Position numbers and translations under genes: made by a program
Shown here: positions 34,732-42,975 of the stretch, one piece after another
How the letters are laid out: every line of letters starts with the position of its first letter
How positions within the stretch are numbered: position 1 is the stretch's first letter
Notes under the pieces: generated by a model
The model's database searches: none
What the model was told of the DNA's origin: nothing
Seen by the model: the letters and a program-made list of their open reading frames with translations, nothing else
Assembly (NCBI RefSeq): GCF_031846645.1
Contig: NZ_JAVRHN010000002.1
Location: forward strand, 124,001-188,000
Reading direction: 5' to 3'
Source: Autumnicola psychrophila
GTDB lineage: Bacteria; Bacteroidota; Bacteroidia; Flavobacteriales; Flavobacteriaceae
DNA length: 64,000 nt

Positions 34732-37560
34732 TTAAAACCTCAGGTAAAAATTTATATAATAAGTAGATCCGTTTCCGTACCAGTAACGGGAAGCAAAAAG
34801 GGGCTGATCGCGCTCCCGGTCTTCCTTTAAACTTAAAAAATTGGCGTTTCTGGACTGTTCATAGCCACCCGTCTTGTATAAAACATCAAAAATGTTATTG
34901 AGACTACAGAAAAACCCCAGATAGTAATCTTTAATCCGCCAGGATTTGCCTCCAATGACATTTACAAGCATATAATCCTCAAATTGTTCCTGTTTCAGCA
35001 ATCTTCTCGCAATATTTTCGTCATAGCTTAAAATTGGCAAACCATCGGCGTCTGTACGGAAATTGGCAGTTCTTGTAAGCGGACTCACATCTGCAAAGCC
35101 ATGAGAAAAAAAGTTTACTGTAGTTCCAAACCACCAATAATCAGGATCGCGATATTCGAAGCCCAACTGCGCTGCCCGTTGCGGACCGCCCGGTATGCGG
35201 TAATTCTTCAAATAGGAAGTTCCGTAATTCACAGCTTCATCAAAACTACTGGAAGTGAGATATAGATTGGGATTGTTCGCATAAATAAATTGCCCCAAAG
35301 CTGCAGCTGCTTTAAGTTTTATAGTTGAAGTTATCTGACTTTCGGCTCCTAACTCTATTCCAAGATGCTGCTTGCTTATTCCCGTTAGAACCTCCTGAAC
35401 AAAGGCTGTTGTTCCTGTTCTTCCCAACCCCGAAAGTCCGTCGGCATAATAGAAGGAAATTTCAGTTGCATCAAGAATGTCAGCATAATAACCGGTTAAG
35501 CGAAGATTCAGTTTTGGAGAACGGAAGCGGTAAGACAAATCTCCAAACCGGAACTGTTCACTCTCCAATCCTACTACCGTTTCATTGTTTTGCCGCGAAT
35601 TTGAAAATGAATTCCGCAGATTGGGCGCTTTAGTATAATAAGCAAGATTCGTGGTAATAAGATGCCTGCCAGAAAGTTTATATGTAGCACCGGACTTTAT
35701 GCCGAAATTTGTAAAATAAAGTTCCTCACTTTTTCCGAAGGAATTTTCAGCATAAGTGCCATTTTGAAAGAGTCCGTTGCGCTGATAGGAAGTTTGGGAA
35801 ATATTTCCGGCAACAAAGAAATCGATTCTGCTAAGTTTATATTGAATTTGGGCAAATGCTTCAGCTACATCTGCAAAAAGTTCATAATTGTACTTGAATC
35901 TGTCACCTTCAGTTACAATTCTATTTCTGTTTAGAAGATCACTCTGCGCGGCATCAGCTTCGGTCATTTCGGCGGTTCCTTCAGCAAAAAAATCGATATC
36001 CAGGTAGCCCGTTCCGCCTAAAAGATCCTTTACAGCAGCAAAATTTTCACTTTTTAAGCTTGTATAACTGATTTTCGCGTTCAACTCGATGTTTTTCTTT
36101 AGTCGTGCAGTGAGAATGGAATTTGTAGTAAAATTTTGATCATCATTCCGGTCTTCAGCAATAACATAAATCGAATTACCACCTGTGGCTGCTTCATTTA
36201 AATTTGAACTGTACAAAGAGGGCCAGTCAATTTGCCCATTATCGGCAAACTGTTGTTGCGCGCGATAAGCAGCTTCATAATTGGCATTATCTTCAAACCT
36301 TAAGAAATAGCCCGGCAACTTCTGATAGTAAGCCGGATCTGGATTTGCACCGCCACCAATAAAACTTTCCTGACCATTAAAAACCACACGGTTGGTCCCA
36401 CCAAAATCAATCCTTGAGTTCCCAACACTCCCGAACTGGTAAGATATATTATTATTAAGCTGAATTTTGTCTGAAATTTGCCAATAATGGTTCAGCATAA
36501 AGACGGGTTCTTTAATCTCCCTGAGTCGGGAATTACGAATTTCGTTATCCTGATAACCCCAAAAGGAATTGTACCTGCGCCCTTTAAGATCGAAAACTTC
36601 CTGGGTATTTGCTGAGGATTTTCCGCGGATATTTGGTGTATAAAATGCGGTAAAATTGAGGGAATGATGTCGCGAAAGATCCTTCTCTACAGTCAGGAAA
36701 ACGGAGTTAGCATCATACAAAGTCCCGTCCACATAGCCTTCTTTAGCAAACCTTCTGGAAATAGAAAGCGAATATGCCCAACCGGCAGGCAACTCTCCCG
36801 AATTGTAAGTAGCCATGACCCGTCCTGTATAACTGCGATTAGAAGCAGCGTAGGAAATCCTGCCTCCTTCACCATATTCTGAAGCACGCATAATGATATT
36901 TGTAGTCCCTGCCAGACCGCCAAAACTTACTTCGGAAGGAGAAATACCCATGGAAAAGATTTGTGTTCGCTGCACATCATTAAGTCCACCCCAATTGCTC
37001 CACTGTGGTCTCCCGTTGAAAATTTTGTTCATTTCTATGCCGTTAATGAGCAATTTTCCCTGATCGCTGTCGAAGCCCCTGGGGCGGAAAAAAGTGGCAC
37101 TAAAGTCAAAGGCCGCGGCATTTAAGAAAACATCTCTGGAAGCCTGTAAAAGTCCGGATAGATTATCGAAACTACCTTCTTCTTCATTTAATTCATTATC
37201 GGAAAGACTAATGATACCGATTTGCCTTTGTTCTTCGGAAATATCTGGTGTAAGAAGGATCTGGCTCAGGTCCTTTTGTTGGCCTTTAGCAATAACTACC
37301 GGAATCCGTTGCCGTGCATAACCGGATTTGGTAAAAACTAAAACCTGATTCCCTTCCGGAAGATCTTCAGAATAAAATAAAAAGACACCGTTGGCATCCG
37401 TCTCTGTTTCGATGAAGGTGCCTTCTATAATTATTTTAACTGAACTGATTTCCTCCAGAGAATAACCGTCTACGACACTACCCCTAATGGAGGTTGCTTG
37501 TGAAAATGAGGTGTAGGGAAACCAAATCCACAGCAAAATCAGAAGAAATTTGTTCCCCAT
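34732..37560 (-). CDS. TonB-dependent receptor A (paired with DUF5689 lipoprotein)
   Basis: 942 residues. A signal peptide (to about residue 20, SFSQ) precedes a carboxypeptidase-regulatory-like domain (SIRGSVVDGYSLEE, about 22-105), a plug domain with RGFDSDQGKLLINGIEMN and WSNWGGLNDVQ (about 165-215), and a long outer-membrane barrel ending in Phe (YYINFYLRF), the normal beta-barrel C-terminus. It imports a substrate across the outer membrane using TonB energy. It resembles receptor B (42976-45525) in the plug and early barrel (LNHYWxISDK). There is no SusD-like gene, so the substrate need not be a glycan. It is 33 nt upstream of the DUF5689 gene, as one operon. Confidence 0.9.
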   Translation of the reverse strand: MGNKFLLILLWIWFPYTSFSQATSIRGSVVDGYSLEEISSVKIIIEGTFIETETDANGVFLFYSEDLPEGNQVLVFTKSGYARQRIPVVIAKGQQKDLSQILLTPDISEEQRQIGIISLSDNELNEEEGSFDNLSGLLQASRDVFLNAAAFDFSATFFRPRGFDSDQGKLLINGIEMNKIFNGRPQWSNWGGLNDVQRTQIFSMGISPSEVSFGGLAGTTNIIMRASEYGEGGRISYAASNRSYTGRVMATYNSGELPAGWAYSLSISRRFAKEGYVDGTLYDANSVFLTVEKDLSRHHSLNFTAFYTPNIRGKSSANTQEVFDLKGRRYNSFWGYQDNEIRNSRLREIKEPVFMLNHYWQISDKIQLNNNISYQFGSVGNSRIDFGGTNRVVFNGQESFIGGGANPDPAYYQKLPGYFLRFEDNANYEAAYRAQQQFADNGQIDWPSLYSSNLNEAATGGNSIYVIAEDRNDDQNFTTNSILTARLKKNIELNAKISYTSLKSENFAAVKDLLGGTGYLDIDFFAEGTAEMTEADAAQSDLLNRNRIVTEGDRFKYNYELFADVAEAFAQIQYKLSRIDFFVAGNISQTSYQRNGLFQNGTYAENSFGKSEELYFTNFGIKSGATYKLSGRHLITTNLAYYTKAPNLRNSFSNSRQNNETVVGLESEQFRFGDLSYRFRSPKLNLRLTGYYADILDATEISFYYADGLSGLGRTGTTAFVQEVLTGISKQHLGIELGAESQITSTIKLKAAAALGQFIYANNPNLYLTSSSFDEAVNYGTSYLKNYRIPGGPQRAAQLGFEYRDPDYWWFGTTVNFFSHGFADVSPLTRTANFRTDADGLPILSYDENIARRLLKQEQFEDYMLVNVIGGKSWRIKDYYLGFFCSLNNIFDVLYKTGGYEQSRNANFLSLKEDRERDQPLFASRYWYGNGSTYYINFYLRF

Positions 37561-37649
37561 TTTTGCCTCAAAAAGTCGGGAAAGATAATAATTTATTTCA
37601 TATAACTTTCATACTTTCAATAACTTGAAAAATATAATTGAAATATTTC

Positions 37650-38714
37650 ATGAACAATCCAAAACTTCACTATTTACGTGCGCTTGCAATATGGCTCACC
37701 CTTTTTTGTTCCAATAATTTGATAAGCCAGGAGCAAAATTCCTATACTATTTTAAGCGTCGCCTTCTATAATGTCGAAAATTTGTTCGATACTGAAGACA
37801 ATCCTCTGACATTTGATGAGGACCGGACGCCTACCGGCAAAGATGTTTGGACAGAAGAAAAGTACAGGGACAAAATTGCCAAAATAAGCAGGGTACTTTC
37901 GGAAATTGGAACTGAAGTTGCCGGAACTGCACCTACCGTTATAGGTTTATGCGAATTGGAAAACCGGGAAGTACTGGAGGATTTAATAAGCCATCCCAAT
38001 CTGGCTGCTGATAACTACGGAATAATTCATTTTGACTCACCGGACAGCAGGGGCGTGGACGTTGGACTTTTGTACAAAAAGGGAATTTTTACTCCCGTGA
38101 ATTCGGTATCTCGCCGTCTGCTTCTTTACGAAACCGAAGATCCCTCAAAGCGGGTTTACACCCGGGATCAATTGGTGGTGAGTGGAGTTCTAGATGGTGA
38201 TGAAATGTATTTTATTGTTAATCACTGGCCATCCCGAAGCGGTGGGGAAGCGAAAAGTAGCCACCGGAGAGAAAAAGCTGCATTTCTAAATAAACAGATC
38301 ATTGATTCGCTTTATCAAATAAATCCTTATGCCAAAACAATTAGTATGGGGGATTTTAATGATGATCCTACTAATAAATCCTTTAAAAAAGTCCTCAACA
38401 CAAAAGCTTCAAGAGAAAACCTCCAGTTTCAGGAGCTCTATAATCCTATGGAGAAAATGCTTAAAGAAGGACACGGAACACTGGCCTATCGTGATAGCTG
38501 GAATTTATTTGATCAAATTTATATGACTCAGGCATTAACGGGAACTGATTTTAGTGGTTATCAATTTTACCGGGCGGGTATTTTCAATAAAGATTACCTA
38601 GTTACTCCCAGTGGTCAATATAAAGGCTATCCCTTCAGAAGTTATGGATATGGTGGGTATACGGGTGGTTATAGTGACCATTTTCCGGTGTATATATACC
38701 TAATAAAATCTTAA
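37650..38714 (+). CDS. Secreted endonuclease/exonuclease/phosphatase family protein
   Basis: 354 residues from ATG 37650; a TTG 12 nt earlier is in frame but less likely. The N-terminus has a hydrophobic export segment (about 10-28). The DNase I-like fold is marked by NVENLFDTED, CELENREVLEDL, NHWPSRSGGE, GDFNDDPTNK and YSDHFPVYIY, which hold the metal-binding Asp/Glu/Asn and catalytic His residues. It should cut phosphodiester bonds outside the inner membrane. It is divergent from TonB receptor A. Confidence 0.9.
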   Translation: MNNPKLHYLRALAIWLTLFCSNNLISQEQNSYTILSVAFYNVENLFDTEDNPLTFDEDRTPTGKDVWTEEKYRDKIAKISRVLSEIGTEVAGTAPTVIGLCELENREVLEDLISHPNLAADNYGIIHFDSPDSRGVDVGLLYKKGIFTPVNSVSRRLLLYETEDPSKRVYTRDQLVVSGVLDGDEMYFIVNHWPSRSGGEAKSSHRREKAAFLNKQIIDSLYQINPYAKTISMGDFNDDPTNKSFKKVLNTKASRENLQFQELYNPMEKMLKEGHGTLAYRDSWNLFDQIYMTQALTGTDFSGYQFYRAGIFNKDYLVTPSGQYKGYPFRSYGYGGYTGGYSDHFPVYIYLIKS

Positions 38715-38718
38715 TCCG

Positions 38719-38809
38719 CCTCTAATTCCCCGGAGGGGGAGAATACACTTATTCTATGGGGAAATCAAAACAGTAAAATAATTTCCTTCCCTTCGGAAGG
38801 GTTGGGAGG
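38719..38809. repeat. REP-like GC-rich hairpin pair after the nuclease gene
   Basis: CCCCGGAGGGGG within 38719-38741 and CCTTCCCTTCGGAAGG with GTTGGGAGG at 38785-38809 form two strong foldback units about 45 nt apart. They resemble the dispersed GC-rich intergenic repeats of flavobacteria. Between them AGAAT-ATTCT makes a smaller hairpin. Confidence 0.6.
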
Positions 38810-38874
38810 ATCAAATCAAATTCAGGAGAAAAAATTATATTTAGCGACCAAAATTCAGTTACAGTTACCGCAAA

Positions 38875-38906
38875 AAAAATCCCTGTGCCGAAACACAGGG
38901 ATTTTT
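38875..38906. terminator. Bidirectional terminator between convergent genes
   Basis: AAAAATCCCTGTG (38875-38887) and CACAGGGATTTTT (38894-38906) pair over 13 bp around a 6-nt loop; A- and T-rich flanks serve both strands. It can end the EEP nuclease transcript and that of the 38927-39361 membrane gene. Confidence 0.9.
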
Positions 38907-38926
38907 ATATTACATGCTAAACGGTT

Positions 38927-39361
38927 CTAAAACCAGGCATCCCAGGGAATTCTTGTAAGTATAACAAGCAGTCCAAGTGTATAAAAAATGGCAAGAACCT
39001 TAAATTTTGGCCTTGAAGTCAGTTTCTTTTTGTGCTTGGAGTAACCAATGGTAATTAATGCCAATGCAATAATCATCATTAATGGATGCTCCACCAAATA
39101 TAGTCGAAGGCTGCTATTACCCATAACTTCACCCATGCCACCATCGAATCTGGCAAGGTTTCCAGGTGTTAAATAAAGAACAATCCCAATTAAGAGCTGA
39201 ATATGGGAAACTATTAAGGTAAACAAAGCAATCCTGAAATTGGTTGCACTATACTCCTTATTACTGGCGAAACCAATTATCGCGTTAAAAGAAGCTATAA
39301 GTAAAACAATAAGTACGAGGTATGCCCAATAGGAGTGGATAAACTGAACGGTGTTATACAT
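38927..39361 (-). CDS. Small four-helix membrane protein
   Basis: 144 residues from ATG 39361 (MYNTVQFIHSYWAY). The longer frame upstream covers the hairpin at 39392-39427 and was not used. Four membrane helices are seen at about 10-30, 40-62, 88-106 and 118-138. Histidines inside or near helices (FIHSYWAYL, VSHIQLLIG, EHPLMMIIAL) recall di-heme cytochrome b-like proteins, and database entries of this kind are sometimes called cytochrome B; no heme binding is proven. Confidence 0.75.
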   Translation of the reverse strand: MYNTVQFIHSYWAYLVLIVLLIASFNAIIGFASNKEYSATNFRIALFTLIVSHIQLLIGIVLYLTPGNLARFDGGMGEVMGNSSLRLYLVEHPLMMIIALALITIGYSKHKKKLTSRPKFKVLAIFYTLGLLVILTRIPWDAWF

Positions 39362-39391
39362 GGGTTTTGAAATTTTTATAAAGATACTGAA

Positions 39392-39427
39392 ACAAAAAAA
39401 AACGCCCCACATTATGGGACGCTTTTT
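39392..39427 (-). terminator. Terminator after the endonuclease I lipoprotein gene
   Basis: On the minus strand, AGCGTCCCAT... pairs with ...GTGGGGCGTT, followed by a run of nine T. It lies 87 nt past the stop of the 39514-41157 gene and before the next minus-strand gene. Confidence 0.85.
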
Positions 39428-39513
39428 AAAAATTTGAAAAGAAAAATTTAGAATCTGAAAGCCACACTTGCATTCCAAATGCTAACCATATAATAAACTT
39501 GTTATTTCTAACG

Positions 39514-41157
39514 TTATTCCCATCGGTTTTCAGCAGCGTCTCCGCCCCAAATTAAAGTAGCAAGATATGGGTTATCTATAAACGGATTCCTGTTTCCCTG
39601 TGCCGAAGCTATAACATTATTACGTTGAATTTCCAGTTCTGATACCGGATCCATCCTGTTCCATTTCAGTAGAAGGTCCAAACCACCTACCTCATCAAAT
39701 TCTTCCCCGTAACGAATGTTAAGGTACATAACCATTCTTGCTACGTCACCAATCCATTCATCACCGGGATACCAGGCATTTTCACCAACCAGTCCATATT
39801 CTCCACTGCCTTCGGTATAAGGATAATTTAGTCTCAGGGAATTTATATCCGCATCTGCAGAACGAAGATGATGCAGGTCTGTTACCGCGTTAGCTGCATT
39901 TAACCTGGATTGAGGATAAATATGTTCTGTATTGAAGGTTTGCGGGGTATAGGAATTATTTCCTGAAGTATATTCTTCCCAATACCTGCTTTCCCCAGAA
40001 TACATTAAGATCACATTTTCTGGGTTGTCGGGATCTTCATCTGCATCATATAAATAGTTATGACGCTCTCCATAACTCAAAATAGTTGTGTGCTGCCCTA
40101 TAGTTATTTCAGAAGCTACATGATAGTTTAAGTCCTCATTCTGAGAAAAAACAACTTGCTCATAATAGTCTTCAAGTTCTGAAGGAATATCAAAACCTAC
40201 TGGCTCTATTACCGTAATTTTAACTGTAGCAGTTGCACATGTAGGATCCTGATCATCATCACAGATAGTGTAAGTAAAGCTATCTTCTCCCGTAAAACCG
40301 GCCACCGGCTCGTAGGTTATGCTACCATCGTCATTTAAAGTAACATTTCCCTGACCAGATGAAGCATCTATTGAAGTAAGTACAGCTCCATCAATAGGAT
40401 CATCGTTATCTAAAAGGTTGTTTATGGCAAAACCGGAATTTCCCGCATCGACCACAACCGTATCATCGTTTGCAACAGGAGACCCTTCGTCTATAACATT
40501 TATTGTAATAGTCGCAGTAGCACATTCGGGTTCTTGATCGTTATCACACACAGTATATGTAAGGCTATCTTCTCCAGAAAAACCTTCTGCCGGGGTGTAT
40601 GTAATGCTACCATCCTCTTCCAGCACCGCTGTACCATTTGTATCTTCGGTGTTTATTGCTGTTATATCTGCATTGTCCAGCAGGGTGTCGTTAGAAAGAT
40701 AATTTGTAATGCGAAGCTCGTCTCCTTCTTCGGTTTCATAGGTATCACTTAGGGCTACAGGGGCACCGGCATCTCCTACTGTGATGATTACAGTTGCGGT
40801 TGCGCAACGGCTACCCTCACTACCAGGCACACATAGTTGGTAAGAAAAAGTATCTTCACCCTGAAAATTTTCAGGAGGAAAATAAGATAAAGTTCCATCG
40901 CGGTTGTCGATTACTTCCCCACCTTCGGTAGTTTCCTCATCAAAAGAACTTATCCTGGAACGATCTATTAACTCGTCATTTTCCAGCAGAAAGTCTTTTT
41001 CAATATTTAACTCTTCATTTTCTGAAGTTGTTACCGCATCATCTACGGCAACAGGATCACCTGCTTCAGGTCTTTCACCCGAATTTACATTATCGTCATC
41101 GCTGCTACATCCTGCAAAAAACAGAATAGTACAAGCAAGAAAGAAAAACTTTTTCAT
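39514..41157 (-). CDS. Surface lipoprotein with three Ig-like repeats and endonuclease I domain
   Basis: 547 residues. The lipobox FFAGC (Cys17) is followed by SSDDDN, matching the acidic surface-export signal of Bacteroidota lipoproteins. Three tandem Ig/cadherin-like repeats follow (about 35-128, 130-222, 223-315), each with the pattern DGSITYTPAEGFSGEDSLTY and a CxxxxC-like pair near CDNDQEPECATATI. The C-terminal nuclease (about 318-547) has TEHIYPQS and DLHHLRSADADINSLR, the signatures of the endonuclease I / NucM His-Asn group. I infer a nuclease displayed on the cell surface on an Ig stalk. Confidence 0.9.
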   Translation of the reverse strand: MKKFFFLACTILFFAGCSSDDDNVNSGERPEAGDPVAVDDAVTTSENEELNIEKDFLLENDELIDRSRISSFDEETTEGGEVIDNRDGTLSYFPPENFQGEDTFSYQLCVPGSEGSRCATATVIITVGDAGAPVALSDTYETEEGDELRITNYLSNDTLLDNADITAINTEDTNGTAVLEEDGSITYTPAEGFSGEDSLTYTVCDNDQEPECATATITINVIDEGSPVANDDTVVVDAGNSGFAINNLLDNDDPIDGAVLTSIDASSGQGNVTLNDDGSITYEPVAGFTGEDSFTYTICDDDQDPTCATATVKITVIEPVGFDIPSELEDYYEQVVFSQNEDLNYHVASEITIGQHTTILSYGERHNYLYDADEDPDNPENVILMYSGESRYWEEYTSGNNSYTPQTFNTEHIYPQSRLNAANAVTDLHHLRSADADINSLRLNYPYTEGSGEYGLVGENAWYPGDEWIGDVARMVMYLNIRYGEEFDEVGGLDLLLKWNRMDPVSELEIQRNNVIASAQGNRNPFIDNPYLATLIWGGDAAENRWE

Positions 41158-41206
41158 TTATAAAATTTAAAAATTAACATTTGGAAATCATCATTGTCTA
41201 CTAAAC

Positions 41207-41242
41207 AAAAGCCCCTTACCGGAAAACATCGATAAGAGGCTT
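41207..41242 (-). terminator. Hairpin between the repeat lipoprotein and endonuclease I genes
   Basis: Minus-strand AAGCCTCTTA (41242-41233) pairs with TAAGGGGCTT (41218-41209) through one G-U pair, followed by TTGTTT. The T-tract is modest, so it may be a leaky terminator that lowers nuclease expression relative to the receptor genes. Confidence 0.7.
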
Positions 41243-41264
41243 GTACTTTTATGCAGTTTGAAAT

Positions 41265-42965
41265 TTATTCATTAATAACCCAGGCACCAGACTCATCTTT
41301 AATCAGCCTCATTTGTGTCATTATATAACCAGGATAAACTTCATAAGAAAGGATATATTTTTGACCTACTTCAGCAGAAGGGTCAAAATTATTTAAAAAG
41401 ACCTTTAATGCTTCCAGGATCATTTCGTCATCCCAGTTATTAAGATTAAAATTCCCATACTGTGCCAAATTGCTGGCTGCAGCCTCGTAACCACTAACAG
41501 CTGCCAACTCCGCTGCAATGTATTCATAATCTGATGCAACCAAGGTATATCTTATGGTGTTATCTGGTTCCCATTCAGATCCATTGTGACTAAATTGAAG
41601 AGTTTGTTCCAGAGTTCTAGGTATTGCATTCCACTCACCATCTTCAAATACAAATAACGTATATCTTGTTGAAGTGCTACCAGAATAAAAATCATAAGCA
41701 ACAGATTTCATCTCCCCTTCTCTTGCATAAGGATATTCAAGTCCTAGAAATACAGAGATCATTTGATAAGCCTCAGCTTCGTCATCAAAATTAGGATAGG
41801 TTTGCCCCATCGTAGTGTAATCTTCACTATCTAATGTTAGTGGCATACTCCACGTTCCATTAGTGTAAGCAAAAACATCTGTGGTTTCTACTGTGGAAAC
41901 AGAACCTTCCAGATCAATTACATACTGTCCATCCTGAAGGATAACAGCCATCATTTGAGAAGAAACACCAGAACCGTCATAAGCCGCATAAGATACTGCG
42001 AATTGAGCACCTTCTTCTGCAGAAGGAAATTCCTCCATTAAAACTATATTTATTGCTTCAAGCAGCATTTCCTCAGTCCAGAAATTACTATTACCAGAAT
42101 CTACAGTAAAACTGTTAAAGTCCCCGGTATTTTCAGCAGGCCCGGGATATTCTTCCGCTAATTCTTCAGCAACCAGTGCGTAATCTGCATTTACAAATTC
42201 ATAAGCAGAAGCTCCAGACTGCACATAAGCATTTCCATCAAACCTTACGGTCATACTTTCAGTACCCGCTGATCCATCATATATGTCATAGCTAACATTG
42301 TAAGTCTGCCCCTCAACACCTTCAAGATTTTCGAGCAATACGGCATCAATAGCTTCAAGGATCATTTCATTACTCCAATAGGCTTCATTCCCTTCTCTTC
42401 TTTCGAAATTGCCATATTGCGCAGCACTTGAAGTTGGTTCAGGATAATCGGCACCCAATTCTTCTTCAATAAAATCAAAGTCGTCTGCATTTAATGTATA
42501 CGGCATTTCATTTGCCACGGCATTATAAGTCAACACAACATGATCACCTGCCTCTGCTCGTGGGAATTGATACTGTAAAAAATCCTGAATTTCCGAAATA
42601 TTCGCAAGATAACCGTCTGAAAAGCCTGCAGCTTCATAATCTGCTGCGCTTACAGTATGAACCTGCGGCTCAATAGGAGCAAAGACGTTATAACTAACAT
42701 TTACCGAAGAGTTTCCACCTAAAGCGGGAAGACGATTTGACAACAAAACAGGAATTAATGCCCTTGCATCCTCTTCCGTATCAAACTCATACTGCTCCTC
42801 AGGCAGATCTAAAAATCCATAATCTTCCTCTTCTAATTTGTAATCTAATGATCCTTCAACATTGCTGATATTTTCATCAATATCTTCATAAATGTCGTCC
42901 ATAGGCTCACAACCTGTTATGGCGACACCTATGAAAAGCATTAAAATGTAAAATGTATTTTTCAT
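41265..42965 (-). CDS. Acidic tandem-repeat lipoprotein next to TonB receptor B
   Basis: 566 residues. The lipobox ITGC (Cys19) is followed by EPMDDIYEDID, an acidic surface-export-like stretch. From about residue 105 the protein consists of about five related units of 75-105 residues. The full units share YxLxxxDYxxIxEEL, then YGNF, then W[ST][ND]EMILEAIxxVLL, then VSYxxYDGSxxxxSM and a final strand ending in GxYV. Units 1 and 4 are shortened. The protein is strongly acidic. No named family recognised. It starts after receptor B in the same operon, so it likely works with it at the outer membrane, either capturing ligand or as a scaffold. Confidence 0.85.
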   Translation of the reverse strand: MKNTFYILMLFIGVAITGCEPMDDIYEDIDENISNVEGSLDYKLEEEDYGFLDLPEEQYEFDTEEDARALIPVLLSNRLPALGGNSSVNVSYNVFAPIEPQVHTVSAADYEAAGFSDGYLANISEIQDFLQYQFPRAEAGDHVVLTYNAVANEMPYTLNADDFDFIEEELGADYPEPTSSAAQYGNFERREGNEAYWSNEMILEAIDAVLLENLEGVEGQTYNVSYDIYDGSAGTESMTVRFDGNAYVQSGASAYEFVNADYALVAEELAEEYPGPAENTGDFNSFTVDSGNSNFWTEEMLLEAINIVLMEEFPSAEEGAQFAVSYAAYDGSGVSSQMMAVILQDGQYVIDLEGSVSTVETTDVFAYTNGTWSMPLTLDSEDYTTMGQTYPNFDDEAEAYQMISVFLGLEYPYAREGEMKSVAYDFYSGSTSTRYTLFVFEDGEWNAIPRTLEQTLQFSHNGSEWEPDNTIRYTLVASDYEYIAAELAAVSGYEAAASNLAQYGNFNLNNWDDEMILEALKVFLNNFDPSAEVGQKYILSYEVYPGYIMTQMRLIKDESGAWVINE

Positions 42966-42975
42966 CTCTGTTTTT

